This document shows positions 27,001 to 42,000 of a DNA stretch of 64,000 nt, in pieces. Where the stretch lies: contig VZSF01007793.1 of the NCBI GenBank assembly GCA_013398295.1, positions 410,655 through 474,654 on the forward strand, given 5' to 3'. Both the position numbers and the translations under genes were made by a program. Below the pieces are notes generated by a model. That model had not been told where the DNA came from. It searched no databases and saw nothing but the letters and a program-made list of their open reading frames with translations. This DNA comes from Chionis minor. Its lineage: Eukaryota > Chordata > Aves > Charadriiformes > Chionididae. Position 1 is the stretch's first letter. Each line of letters opens with the position of its first letter.

Positions 27001-30000
27001 GAAGAGCTTAATTTTTTGTTTTGGTTTGTTTAGGTTTGGCATAAAAGTGCAAGCAATTAATTTCACAACCACTGAATTCAGGCTCATGGATGAATGTTCT
27101 CACAGGGTAAGATGGCTAATTTTGATGGAAAAAGTGGTCTGACACACTAGAAAAAGCTTTTCTTTTTTTTTTTTTCTACCTACACTACATCTGAGTTGTT
27201 CCCAAGTGCTACTTAAAGCAATTTTCTAGTGTTTTCTTGATTCAATATCAGGCTTATAACTTTGGAGTTAATTTTTTTTCAGAGTTTGAGTCTGTTTTGA
27301 GAACAACTATAGGTAGAGAGTGTGGGCATACCTGTATATGTGTGTGTGTTTGTGTGTTTGTCATGGTTTAACCCCGGCCAGCAGCTAGGACTATGCAGCT
27401 GTTCACTCACACTCCCGCCCGAGCAGGACAGGGAGGAGAGGGAGAAAAAGAAAAAAAAACCTCATGGATTGAGATAAAGACAGTTTAAGAGGTAAAGCAA
27501 AAGCCGTGCGCACCTGCAAAGCAAAACAAGGAATTCATTCACTGCTTCCCACTGGCAGGTTCAGCCATCTCCAGGAAAGCAGAGCTCCACCACGCCTAAT
27601 AGTTACTTGGCAAGTCAAAATGCTGTAACTCCAAACATCCTGCCTTCCTCCTTCTTCCCCCAGCATTATAAGCTGAGCATGATGTCATATGGCATGGAAT
27701 ATCCCTTGGGTCAGTTGGGGTCAGCTGTCCCAGCTGTGCCCCCTCCCAGCTTATTGCACACCCCCAGCCTGCTCGCCCATGGTGCCATGTGAGGAGCAGA
27801 AAAGACCTTGACTCTGTGTAAGCACTGCTCAGCAATAATGAAAACATCCCTGTATTATCAACACTGTTTCCAGCACAAATCCAAAGCACAGCCCCTTACT
27901 AGCTACTATGAATAAAATTAGCTCTACCCCAGCCCAAACCAGCACGGCGTTGAAGAGGCCACCAATGGCGTTCTGTGTTGGGACTTGTATTTCACCTCAG
28001 GATGACCATGAAGTGTCAGGCTTTCGAGGCAGTGATGCCAGAAGCTAGCTGATAATCTTTTCAGTACAGGGAAAAACTGTCGTGATAGTTCAAGGGAGGA
28101 GAAGGCTGGATTTCCACACGTCACCTCAGTCTCATTGCAACTCCTGGGTTCAGGTTGGAATGTCATGCCTCTCTCTGGTTCCCATTGCCTCATTTTTAAC
28201 ACGAGCGTGGTAACACCTGACTGTGCCACACCAGTGCTGAGCTGGGGTTATATCCTGAGGTGTTGTGTCATGATGACAGAAATGGAGAAGATGCTGTACT
28301 GGGGCTGTTGGCATATTCTGGCAACCAGAGAACTGTCCACTCTACCTGGAGGATTTCTTCTTAGACTTCTAGTTTGTGCAAAAGCCTGGAATTGACGTAT
28401 TTTCCTTGCTGTTTGGGCATGCTGCAGCCACATTGTTAATGTCCTATGTAGATATGTGTTTCTGAACATGTACTTAAAGACCTTAATGAAAGATTGGTAC
28501 CGTATAAAAAGAAAAGGATTTGCTACACTAATCAAGACTGACCTTTCCTTTCTGAAAACAGTTGTAAGAGTTGTTGTAGAAGAGAGGAGACAGCAGTTTG
28601 TTAATCTTCGCCTGTAGGCACACACTGAAAAAGAGAAGGTAGTTCCACTAGTACAGGGGTAGGACTGCGTTTCCACAGTCCCATACACCGTATTCTTGAC
28701 CGAATGGAAAAATAGTGGTAGATCTTTACATCAGTGAGTGTAATATCTGTTTTTCATTAGAAACTTGAAGAGCTAGGGAAAACATATATGTTTAGATAGG
28801 TATTCAGCACGTATTTTGGCTTGTTAACCAAATCACTGCTTGTTAATATTTACATTTTTTGAATTTGTTATCGTTTCCCTAGTCACTTTATATACATGTG
28901 TAATGAATTGTTAGGCTCACATCTGAGTGCATGCATATCTTTGTGTGTAGGGAGTGACAGGGTGAAGTTTGCAAATGCCATACATGGTTTGCTTTCAATA
29001 AATATCGACTGTTAAATGCAGGTTCTGAATTTTTTTGTATGTTCTTTTATCATAAAATAGCCTAAGAATAAAAACATTTTGGACTGGAAAACATCAGAAA
29101 GGCCATTAGTACAACAGCCATGAATTTAAAAACAACCAAGCAAGAGGCTATTTTGTAATGTTTATGGTCATTTTGGCTGCTATAGGTATCTGATCCCCCC
29201 GTTCTAAGAAGACATCCCGGTTCTGGAATAGAAAGCTTCAGGGCAATTTTCATTTTTTTTAATGGGAAAAAAGAATAAACACTGTTTTTGGAAAAAAAAC
29301 AAAACCAAAAATTTACATTATTTCCAGACTCGGTGAACTTCTGGTAGTTCTGCTCTTCAATTAATATGGTAGGGAGTTCACTTTGGCTTGTTTCCAGTGA
29401 CTCAAATGATCAGCATATTTGCCAACAGTCCTTTTCTCACTTAAATCAAGTTGCAAGTCTTAAGCTGAGGGTTGCCACGTTTCCCTGTGCAATCAGTATA
29501 CTGTCAGTTCTCATCGTGTTGTGAAGTGTTTCAGGACTCCTTGAATATGAAAGACACTATACAATTTCTTTTCCAGCTGAGCAAATACAAGCTATTTTAA
29601 AAAATGAAGTAATACATTCCACATAATAGTAAGTGCAGCAATATGAACTTTTGCTCAAATAAACAACCTTATCTGATGTTTTACGTTGTCAAATTGAAAG
29701 ACTTTTGTATAACAAGTTAGTTAGCAGTTATTGCACCTTGCCAAAAATATCTTACATGGTGCTAAGTAAAGATGTAGTGCTTTCTTTATTGAGATCTTTA
29801 AACACATATATTTTCTGTGAATAAGCAGCACGTTTTTGTTTAATAGGATGCAAATCAAGAGGATCTCGTCAACAAGAAATGCAGTTCTGAGCTGCTTTCG
29901 TTAAGTTTGCAGCCATTGGAAACCAGAAAAGTTGGTGTAATTTTTACTCCGGTTGACTACAAAAGAGTAGCTTCTCTTATTTTAATCAGGTAAGCCAAGT

Positions 30001-33000
30001 TTCAGCTGTAAGTGAGGATCAAACAACTCAATGTGAAAATAAATTTGCCAAATGTTAGAGCAAAGGCAAATGGTTCCGGCGTGATCCTGACTGTATTTAG
30101 GGGAAACCTATCCAGGTCTGATCAGTGATTTTGGTACTGAAACACTGTTCTCTTGGATTGGCACCTAGATAGCAAAGCCATGATTTTGCAAACTTCATTT
30201 GTGTTTTAGTGGCTCATTGCTTGATTCTTATATTATGGCAGAAACAACTTGACTGTTCTGGACGTGGTCAATGTTGAAGGCTTTGGAGCCAAAGAATTGC
30301 TTAAAGTAGGGGGAAGACTACCTGGTGCAGGAGGATCTCTTCGATTCAAGGTGCCAGAAGCTACACTAATGGACTGCAGACGACGTGAGTAAGAAGAAAC
30401 AGGTCTCTGATTTTGTAGCTGGCTGTGGTACTCCATAGTGGTACTCATATGGTACAGCAATGTTAAGTAAACAGAATGTTGAAATAGAAAAAGCTGAAGA
30501 GCTTGGTCCTGGGAGGTGCAAATTCTGTTTTCTCAAAACACCGACTGAGGATAGTTACAAATTTTACAAATACGCTGCTGCAAAACAGTCTGTATTAAAA
30601 TGTTGGTCACTTCTGAATTTTTTACTAGATTGAAAGTAAAAATACAAATTTATTTATAAACGTAAAAAAAAAAATTAAGGACTGTAAAATAATTGCTCTT
30701 TTTTTTTTTCTTCCTTTAAGAACTGAAAGACAGCAAGCAAATTCTATCCATTACGAAGAACTTCAAAGTAGAGAATATTGGGCCTCTTCCTATAACAATT
30801 TCATCAATGAAAATCAATGGTTACAGTTGCCAAGGATATGGATTTGAAGTGTTAGACTGTCAGGAATTTTTCCTGGCTCAGAACTCATCACGAGAGATCA
30901 GCATCGTGTAAGCATTGACAAATTTGCTGACAAATTAACTTAAGTGGAAATTTGACATAATTAATTTCAGTAACAGACACTCCAATAGCACACCCGCACA
31001 CAAAATTTGGTGAGCTTTGAATATGAATTTCATAAGCATTTCCCCTTGTCAGTAAGGGTAATACTAACAAATTGATAATATAATAATGTTTCTTTATAAG
31101 ATTCCATTATCTGTAAAAAAGCAGCATACATGCTTTTATCAGTACATTATGAAGTAATAAATTAAAGCAAAAGAGTTGTCACAATAAAAGAGTATGGAAT
31201 TCTTTGCCACTGGCTTTTTAAAAATTTGATTGTTATTCTCTAGCTTGTTTCAAGTAGCCTGACCACAGCCTGGTCATGTTTTGTGAATGCTGCACACAGT
31301 CCAAAACTGATTCTTTTTTAAATCCTCTTGAGTGAAAGTCCTGACTTAAGTGTACATTGATACTATTGTACTACACTAACTGTGGTTTCGTATACAACAA
31401 GTATCTCCGCTGTTCATTGGAAAGGCAAGTCGTACTGCTAGCATGGCAGTCAAATAGAATAATGGTGTGGGTCAGGGAGACAAGTGGAAGGAGGGAAATC
31501 TGATGTTTTCTTCTGCTTTCCCTATCTTTCCAGCCTTGTTCTAGACTTCTCCGAGTGCCTGGGCCTTTTCTAAGTGATGCTGCCCCTGTACCCTTGACAA
31601 CTGAGCTTCTTGTAGAGTGTTTTGGTTAACATGAGTTTCTCAAGGAGTTTCTCCTTGAGAAAAGGAAAACAAGTCACAGTAATGACAGTATTGTGAAGAG
31701 TCACAATAAAATCACATATTTTACTGCTTGAAGATGACCTCAAAGTCTTAGCTGTGTTAGGTGCTAATGTTATCTGCATTGTCTAAACAGACGGTGGTCA
31801 TTTATTTCATTGTCTTTTTTTTGTATTATATTAAATCAGAAGTTACTTTGGATTTTTTTGGAATCGGTGTGAATTCAGAAAACAAAATTCAGCCCAACAA
31901 TGGAAAAATAACACCAGCTCTGTCTGCTTTTCCTGACAGATTCACTCCTGACTTTACATCTTCATGGGTAATCCGGGAGCTTACGCTGGTGACTGCTGCT
32001 GATCTGGAGTTCCACTTCACGCTCAACGTGACTCTTCCTCACCATCTGTTACCGCTGTGTGCAGATGTGGTGCCAGGACCCAGCTGGGAAGAGTCTTTCT
32101 GGAGGCTTACTGTCCTCTTTGTAAGGTAATGCTTTTTCAGGGCCCCTGCACCAGCTCGAAAGGCACCCACCAGTGAAAGATCAGCAGGCACTTTTGGCTT
32201 GTGTTAGGTTTTTACTGGTGATAGGGTCTAAATCTCCGCTGCGTCTGTCTCCCGAGAGTCCTGTCAGCTGGCTGTGACAGCTTAGGTGTGATGCAGTAGC
32301 TGGTGATGGAGTCGTCAACATTTCCTGCTGCTCCTCCTGATGAACTGCCATGTTAAGGCTGCAAATAAAAAGGGCTAGGGTAGCCCTGCAAGAATACCCA
32401 GTGGATATTCCCCTTGCTAGAAGATTCCCTCCCCCCTGCAGTAGAGACATACATGTGACATATTAGTATCTGAACGTCATAAAGAGAATTGAGCAGACTG
32501 GTAGATTAAGTATTTCTGGAAAATTAACATGACTTATATTTATAAAGTTTCAGACAACCAAGTGAGAACCTGCTTTTCCTTCTGCTTCTTTCCTCCTTTC
32601 ACTTGTTAAAAAATATTCATGTTTATTGTTAGCTTTTGCTAGGCACACTGCTGAACAGGCTACCCTAGAAAGATGATTTGGCTTGTGTTAGCTGACTCAT
32701 TGCTTGCACAGGATAAAGTGCTTTTAAGAGAACAGTACCTTTGTACAACAATTAAGGGTTCTGCTCCTATGCGTATTCTTCTTTTATCTTCCTTTCCTAA
32801 CCTTTCACACTGTGTAGGGTGAACTGAATGTTGTGTTTGTCACAGATGATGTCCAGTGCTTTCATCACACCAACCCTGAATTCCTACAGTCAGTATTAAC
32901 AAGCAGTGAATGTGAATGTCACGCTGATAGATAGATGTATGTGCCGGTGCATACCTAACTGAGATCTGATCCACCCTGTGGTTCTGCTTGCGTTGTTGTT

Positions 33001-36000
33001 TTGACACTGAAAACAATCTGAGCAGAAATAAAGCAACAATAATGACCACGTAAATGGTTCTAGATGCAACAGAAGGATACTACAGGGATCTGAAAAATCA
33101 GGAGTTTCTCATTCTGTTTTCCTGCTGACAAAATTCATACTCTGTGATTGAGAATGGGATCTGATGATACAAAGATTTTTTTTTTTCTGATCAATTTGTA
33201 TTTGGTGTGATTAATTCACCGGAAAGAAAGAGAGAATATTTTGCAGCTTCAGTTTTAGTTCCGAAGTATAGCGGCATTTGTAGCCCATTTGATGCAAACA
33301 TTTTCTCTAGGAAAAAAAAGAGACAGTATGAAATAAATATCAAAACAATGACATATTATCATGAATGAATAGAAGGTACTCAGAAGACTGATAGGTATCA
33401 TACTATGATATATTGCCATTGTGTTGTAGCGAGCATTACTTCTAACTGATCTTCAAATCAAGTATTAGCTTTTTAGAGTGGATTTTTCCTTTGTTAGACT
33501 TTTTTCTTTGTAAAGCTTATGGTTTAGTTATTTTATTGAGAGAGTAACTAGCAAGAGCTGTAAGGAAAAAAGGAAAAGTGTGACAACTGTTATTTATTTT
33601 AAACTTTGAGTTCTTTTGTCTGTCTTCTTACTTAGAACTTACTAACAAAATATTTGAAAAGTACATCTTGTTAGAAGCTTTTTAACTCTTTCACTGAATA
33701 CTCCTGAAAATTGTAGACACCAGTATCTGCTGTTTTCTTTGGCAGTTTGTCCCTGCTCGGAGTGATTCTGATAGCCTTCCAGCAAGCCCAGTATATTCTA
33801 GCAGAGTTCATGAAATCAAGACAGAGGCCAAATCCTAGTTCTTCACCGCAGCAGAACAGCAATTCTGTTGACGTAATGAGCCCTGATTCCTACAAGTAAA
33901 AAATACTTTTTTCTTCTTTTGAATTGCCTTTTTGTGTACCCTGTTTGTTTTGGAGTGATGCTTTCTGTATGTTTGTATTTTGATATTGCTGTGGGCTGGT
34001 TTAGAGGAGATGATGTTCCAGGCGACCTCTTTCAGAGAGCTTTCCGTGTTGTGGTTCATCTCCACAAAAGAGAAGTGGAGGAGTTTATTAATCTTGTACA
34101 TTGCCAGTAGTACCTAGGGTAAAATTTGCACAATGGAAGTAATGGATACACCATGTGCAGCAACCATGGAAAGAACAGAAAATACATTAATGGTCCTCAA
34201 ATCTGAGCCTCTTGGGTGGTCAGTTAGGCACCTACTGAAGCGTGTAAGTGTGTTTGAAGCCTGAGCACATACTGAAAGAGTCTTGCTCAACTGAAATCAG
34301 AATGTGCTTAGCTGGTAGGGTAAATTGAAGACCTAATGCAGTCTCACGGCTTGTGAATATGCCCCCCTTTCTTTCCTTACAAAAATATCCCATAAAACAA
34401 TTCATGATAGCTTTGTAGATTAAAACCAATCTCAAATATTTTTTTTTTTCTCCAGGGGAAGCTGCAAGACGTTTATGGATTCCTATAGTTCCTCAGATAA
34501 AGGTAAAGGGAAGGGCTTCCTGTCGGTAGGCACTTCTTCCAGCCGAAGTCAGAATGCAGCAAAGAGAAGTCCTGCAACCTACAGCCACTCTCAGAAGAAA
34601 CACAAATGTTCAGTTTACTACAGTAAGCAGAAACCAAACACAGCAGCTGGCAGCGCCATTGCAAGTACTGATGAGAAACAAAATCAGATTGCAGAGAACC
34701 AAATCTCAGCACCAAAAGAGGACATTTGCACTGATGTTGTCAGTGAGAACTGGGTAACTCTAAAATATGCAAATGGCATAAACGTTAACAAGAATTTAAC
34801 TCTTCCAGAAAACTTTCTGGGTAAAGAAGAAAGTGCACTGAAAAATACAGTTCTCATTAAAAATACTTCTTCAGAGTGTGATCTGAAGGAAGATCTTCAA
34901 ACATGTATGTTTCCTAAGGAAACTAACCTTAAAACTTCAGAAAATCTAGTTGAGCTCAAAGAACAGGAGTTCTGTCCTGTGAAGATGTCCAGGAAGCTAC
35001 CTGAAAGTCACTTGTCCAGAAATTCACCTCAGCAACAGCCAGAACTGCAAGAAATTTCTAGGAAAAATAGTGGTAATTTTTTTTTTCAATTTCTGTCAGC
35101 CAAAATTATTGGGTGAAATTTTCTGTTGAATTCACTGTGATCGGGACTTTGTCTTTTGCGTAGGACAAGGAGATGGGGTATTTCTTATGTGTGCCCTATG
35201 ATTTATCTATTTACATTCCTAAGGAAGTAGCTTGCATTAGAAGTTGGATTCATAAATCGGAGATTTGCCTTGGTTTACAGATTTCAAGCTTGTGCTGTAG
35301 CATTTTAATGGTTACAATACTTGATGTCAGAGATCTGCTTAGAAAACACAAATTGTCCTTGTCAAATATTCAGAAACATCCCAGTTTGCAATTTTCATGT
35401 CCACTGAAAATCTGATGCCCGATTTGTAGTCACTGAGCAAGCATGTACTGGATATTCAGAACTCCTTTGATAAAACCACCTAAAATAACAAAAGCTGACA
35501 TCAGAGTATTGTGAAATTGTATTTTGTAGGAATCTGCAGATGTCTTAGTAACTGCATAGATTTTTTTATTATTATTATTTATTTTATTTTATTTTAAATT
35601 GTGGAACTAAGCTGCTTGGGAGGTCTTATGTCTTAGCTTTACAACTCAAAATTTTAAGAGCAGCTCAAGAGCACTTGGGGGAAGTGGTGAGCAGGGTAGA
35701 AGAATGTGTCCTCTGGAAGCTTGGCTTTACTTTGGCACTCAGCGAAGTAGTTGAATGCTGTAGAATGCTGTAGACTGGCGTTTGCTGTAGCTGTGGCAGA
35801 GTTTATTTAGTGAGTGAGCCACCACAGAGGGATTTCGGGCCCTGCTGTAGTGTGTCGTTGTTACCCTGGGCCAGTTGCTTCCCGTTGTGTTGCTGTCTGT
35901 GAGATACAGCGAGTACACGTGTGCTGTCTCAGGGAGGCAGGGTAATTTCACTTCTGCTTACAATGTGCTTTGCCATTCTTCATGTGCTCTGTGGGTGGTG

Positions 36001-39000
36001 TTCATTCTTTGCTTTGAATTAGGAAATCAGCTGGGTGAAAAAACAATCAGTAATTATATCTTCAGTGTATTTAGGTGCACAGTAAAGTAACTTTTGAGTT
36101 CAGGCTGTGGAAATCATGGTTACACACAAAGCAATTGGCAGACACTAGGCTTACTTTCATGGACAAAACTTCCACCTTGAGAGGGTGTTTCAGGAGTACC
36201 ACCTTGAGAGGGTGTTTCAGGAGGACTGGCAGTTACTTGTATTCGGTGGTAAAGCACTACAGGTAATCTGCCGCATTGCCTGTTAGTGCTTGTGGTTTTC
36301 TGCACTGTCAGGGATGTGAGGTTTTTCTGTGTTTCAAGAAGTTTGGTAGGATAAACGAAGTCTAAAGAGTACTGTTACAGTTACAGGCCTGTTTTTATGC
36401 AAAAAGGGAGTCTTCAAGACCACAGGTGCTCGCACGTTTGTATGCTGGGGAGCGATGGAGCGTTTTTTAGAGGTCTGTCAGCCTCCCTTGCCTGGTGTCT
36501 CCCCTGGTGTTTTCGTTCACATGATCTCCTTGTGCAGTCACCGTGACTGCCTGCTCCAGAGGGCAGGGGGTGGCTGACTCAGAGGTAGGATAACGTAGTT
36601 GGGTGGTAGAGAGGAAACCGTAAAAACTTTTGGGTGTGCCTTTCCTGTCTGAGAAGACCAGTTCAATGCCATAAGCGATGGCATTTCTCGTGCAGAGCAG
36701 CCAAGAGTCTCCATAGCAGATGACTGTGGATGTATTGCAGATACCTTAGATGTGTGGAACCAATCAGAGCTGAAGTTAATTCTGTCCTGGTCAGCATCAG
36801 CAGGGCCCAGGCAGAGGACTGTGACTCAACTGGGCAACACAGCTAGTTGTTGAGGCGGGCTTCCTCTCGTTTTCTTCCTCTCTTGGCTTTTGTTGAGCAA
36901 GAATGATTCTTCTTCCTCACAAGCCTCTCGAGAAAATAAGTTTTTAACGCAGAACCCATCCTAAAGAAAGAATGACTTCCCTTTGTCTTTGTAGTGGATG
37001 CAGAGGACACTTCAGAGATGCAAAGCACCAAATAAAAGCTGTCCTTTCTTTGATCTATCCATTTTTGAAAAGCCTCCTTCCCACCCAGCATGCAGGGTTT
37101 TTTCTGTTTGTTTTTTAGCTCATTATTCTCTGCTTCAGGTTCTACCTTACATACTCACGGTTGTGACCCAAATAGCTCAAATTCAGATGAGATGAGCAGG
37201 ACTTGGGTAATTTATGCATGTGCTAGGAGTGGTGTGCCCATGAGCATGAATCAATACAAACCTACGTTTTGCAATTGCTGTAGGAATTTTTATACAGCAT
37301 TAGCATTTGATTTTGAAATTTTCAGCATCATTAGCCCAGGGGTTAGTCTCTAGTGTTTTGGAAAGCAGCACAAGTGTGTTTTTAAAGAAAGGTAGAAGAT
37401 ATTGTGGTTATGACTGGGAGCGTGTTCTCTTCCTAAGCAAACCAATGTTCCTGTTTAATTGTAGGGAATAGCCAGCAAGTGCCTCTCAGGAATGAAATAG
37501 AAAACTGTGAGACTTTAAAAAAGCAGATCAACCTAAAGCCTTCCACAGAGAAAAAGATTAATAAAGGACCTAAGGAAGAGACTCCGTGCTGTGCAAAAGA
37601 GGAGGTTACATCTTCTGAGGTTTGTATTGTGATCTTTCCACTTTTCAAATTTAAAATGATGTTTCAGTTGTTGATTTATATATGTATACACATACAGGTG
37701 TGTATGTGTATGGAGGGAGTACTAGGTACAGTCACAGATCTGAGACACTGTAAATCAGATGAATGAGGAAATATGCAGACGTGCTGTCCCACATCCATCG
37801 CATACTAATGCTGCTTTATAGAATGATGAACAGTTTTAGTAAAAATTAAAACACCCCTTCTATTATGATTTTGGCCATATCGCAACCAGACATAGTCTTT
37901 GTTTTTATCAGAGCAGGCACAAACATATTGGAATCCAATGCCAGCTATGTGCCACAGTAATGATGTGGGAACATAGTCTGGAGGGGAGGTGTCCTACATG
38001 GGTACACCGGCCTTCGTTTGCAGACCTGATCTCCAAATACAGGGCTTTGCATCAGAAATTTGCATTTAAGAATACAGTGGGCAGAAGCCCCTTAACAGAT
38101 TGTGAAGCTGCTGAGAAGGATCGTTCTTCACCACTGGTTTCTGACCATGGTAAACACAGCAGACTGTACCTTTGCAGGCAGCGTAAAACACTTAAAGAAC
38201 TTCATCAGGTAATTAGTAAACCTAAGAATTTGGATTATTTTTGTGTCTCATCTACTGGATAGGAATTCCTAGGCAAAAAGGTGTAAGGAAGAATTGCTTA
38301 CCATGCTTTAGGAATATATATATATATCAGAAAAGACGGTCTATTCGCCATTTGGGAACTGTTGTTAGAAACTTCTTTCCATGTGTGGCTGATGGTGCTC
38401 AGTTTGTTTCTTGCATTTTTAAAAATTACTGTTATTTGTTGGTTAACTTACCCCATAATTTCCTCAGCTGTAATTCAAATGAATGCCACCCCCTACCCCC
38501 CCAGCTGCTGAGGAAAGGGAGGATTTATTGCTGCTGAACTTGCACACAAACCGATCATAAATCTGGCAGATGTTTTTTGGTTTTAGCACATTGGGAATTT
38601 TATTGACTGCTTTCCTTTTTCTCGCCCTATTTTTTTATTTCCCTGGAAGTCAGAACTAGATGCTATGAGGGGGAAAAGGCTAACATTGGGAATTCAAAAA
38701 TTCCTCTCTCATCATCTGTTGGTGTCTTGAAGGACAGAGTCTTGGAAAGGCTGGTCAAATTGATGGTGCTGGAAAGAGGATGTGCTGTGGAAAGGCACTA
38801 AATCATGAAGTAACTATGCATTTGGGTCGGGTTGTTTTGTCCAGAGAAATTTAGTTAGCAAAATCCAACTGAGTTCATTTACTGAGGTAACTGCATTTTA
38901 TAATGCATGTATTGTCTCAGCTCATATTTTTACCTTTAGCAAGAAGATGTGTATAGGAAGAAGAAACCTCAGGAGAAGAAGGAAGGAAATGTACCAAATA

Positions 39001-42000
39001 TGAATTGGAATAGAAACAGAACATCTAGAAAAAATAAGAAGAAGAACGTTAATATATCTACAAGGTATGTATTGCCTCACCAAATCATGAAGAAATCCAG
39101 AGTTGCTGTGATGTTTCCACAGGTTTTACATAGTACATTAGGCAGGATTGCTTTATCCATTTAAATAAACACACTTTAATCCTGGCCTGAGTCTTTATTT
39201 TTAAGAATGTGCAGTACTAAGTGTCACCAGAAAAAAAAAAAAATCTATTTGTAAATCTGCATGTATATAGACACACCCCATTCTGCATAGCAGTGATTGC
39301 TCTCCATTATAGCCTGGAATTTGCTGTCTCTGAAGTTTGGATGCATAGCTTCCTTTCCATTGTGTATTGTGTGGATAAAATCCAGTCGTGTATTCTCTTC
39401 AGTGAAAAAAGGAAAACAAAATTGCTGAAATGATTCCACCTTCAGGAAAATCATCTGCTATATTGAGTAACTGAGGGAATGTTGTCTTCTAGTAGTTTCA
39501 AAAGAGGAAGAGAAATACAAAGAAAAGAGACAATGACTTGCCTTTTTGCTGTAACGATTAAAAAGATTAGAGCAGCACTAGGCTCAAAAGAATATTGAGA
39601 ACACCTTGGGGAGTTAGGTCCGTCCCCCTCCCCAAGGTTTGTTTAAGTGCATTTCTAAAGTCAGCTGTAAACTACTCTTAATTAGTTTTTCATGTTTCTT
39701 AAATTTAAGATATTTGGATTGTTGTTAAAGAATACCAGTTATAAACTGCTGCTAGAATAGAAACACTTATGAGGAGAAAATCCTCCTCCTTCCCCTCCCC
39801 CGGCCCTTTGAATTAAGGTCATGATCCTACAAAGCCTTCACAAACTTAATTTTTATTGCGCGCGGTCCTATTGAGGTCAGTGGACTTAACAGGGAGATTG
39901 TAAATCTGAAGGGCTGCTATAACTCGTTATAAACAAATCACTATTCATTGTGTGGGAAGTCAGCACATGTGTAAATCTTTGCAGGATGCACACCTTTGTA
40001 GGTAGGAAGGATAAAAAAAATTAAGTGAAATACTGAGATCTGGTGTCTGTTCCTTGAACTGATTCAGCAGTTGCTACTTTCTGAGTTAAGATGTAACCAT
40101 TCCCTTCCTGTAGAAATTTGACAGCTGGATTTTATTCTTTTTCCCTTAATACTCTCTGATTACGATATTGGATCCAGATATTTCAGTTTTACTAGCAAAA
40201 ACTTAAAGATCACTTCTGATGGTGGTTTCATTCTAGTTACAATTATGCCAGTGAAATAGATGTAGGGCACATTTTTCTGTGTATCTAGATCGTTGTATAG
40301 TGTTAGACTGCTTCTTGCTGTAACATCTGATTGCCTTCTGCAAGTGCATTAGAGAATGGAGTTTAACATACACACATTGTTTTGCTCTCACCCTGAGAAG
40401 TAGCAGTCTGTGTGGTGGGATATTGCATTTTGGGAAAAGTTTTTTAGATTTCTGTAAAGATGGGGAATAAGACTCCTAAACCTGTTACTGCCCCTCATCG
40501 TGCCTCGATAGTCGTGTGAGTTGCGGTGTTTAATGCTGGGAAAGGAAAAATGCAGCTGAAATGTAAAATGCAAACATGTTTCTTTGGGTGTGGTTGTATT
40601 AGGGTCCCTGAGCAGAGTGAGTTGAAGCATATGTGCAGTGAATTTGAAAGGCCGGATCTGAGAGCGAATATTGGACTAAGAGCCTGGTGTCCTCAGGGTA
40701 ACGGGGAAAATTGTAAAGCAGACCAAAAGGCTGGGAGCTTGTCTATACAGGGAGAAACAGGTACGCAATCTTAATTGTCTTAAATGGGGGAAGAAATGTA
40801 ATGTGGTTATTGTGGCAGTTGAGCTATATTCCTTCCTTGAGAGACTTGTGCTTTGCTCCCTTTTGAACCCTGACGTGAAGACAACAGGACTGGCATGATG
40901 CAGGGCCTGAAATAATACCTGCTCGCTTCTTCAGGGCTCTGCATACTTTCTCCGCGGGGTTGGTTGGTGGTGCAAATCAGAAGATTAATCAGTCTGAAGC
41001 CACAAGCCATCGGTCCCGGGTGAAGGACTGACAGTCTGCTTGTGTGTTCAAATTAAAGCCCGTATTGACTGAAGCGGCTGTATTGCAAAGGCCACCTCTA
41101 AAATAGGCAGATCATTTTTAAAAACCACCACTAGCTTGGGTAACTCCTTCCTGCCTTTCCGTCAGGATTTTAATCAGCGGTTTCCTGGGAAGAGGAGGGC
41201 TGAAGAAAGGTATCAATATTTATAGGATTGTCCTTCGTCTCTTTCATGAGATAAAAAAGGAGTATCTATCACTTACAAATTCATTACTTGCAACATTTGT
41301 CATTGCTTTTAGTATGCATGTTCCTACAGCTAGGATGTGTTTCATGTGTAAAATATTAGCTACATGTTTCAAAGAACTGCATAGGCTTCCAATTTCAAAC
41401 TATTGCCTCTAACCACACTGTACCCTGACTTGCATTCGTTGCGCTGGGGGTTTCGTGTAGGTCATAAGCTCCTCGTGGCAGGGGCTGGCACATTTATCTT
41501 GAGGATATCAGTAAATATTGTTTTCTGTCCTGTTGTCAAGAAGTTTAGAGAATCCATGTAAATTCACATTTCAGATGACTTTTCACCGAATCTTGTGCTG
41601 AAAGACTTTCTTACATGTTTTGTGTTGTTTTGTTTTTGCAACTCCTTTAGAAAGCTTTTATCAACGGTCCAAAAAGAAGTGTTTGGAGAAGTTTTGTTCC
41701 GATTCAAGCTCAGACTGTGGAAGTTCATCGGGAAGCGTTCGTGCCAGTCGTGGGAGCTGGGGTAGCTGGAGCAGTACCAGCAGTTCGGATGGAGATAAAA
41801 AGCCCATGATTACTGCCAGGCATTTTCTTCCATCCAGTAAGTTCTGCAAATACCACCTCCGTACCATAGTGGGGCAGGGTTTCAGCCTTTTTTTTGAATG
41901 GAAAAGGGTACCGTGGCATGGGGCATGTAACTTGCCTTTTATAGGTGAGACCACCTCTCAGAAACACAAGCAGAGATTTAAAGAACTTGGTACTTCAAAA

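Noticed and set aside
31636..31662. microRNA precursor
   Set aside because: The stem is only 12 bp with a 3-nt loop and does not extend into the flanks.
37960..38262. Possible extra TMEM131L exon (100-codon open frame)
   Set aside because: Exon 23 joins in phase directly to exon 24 and matches mammals without it.
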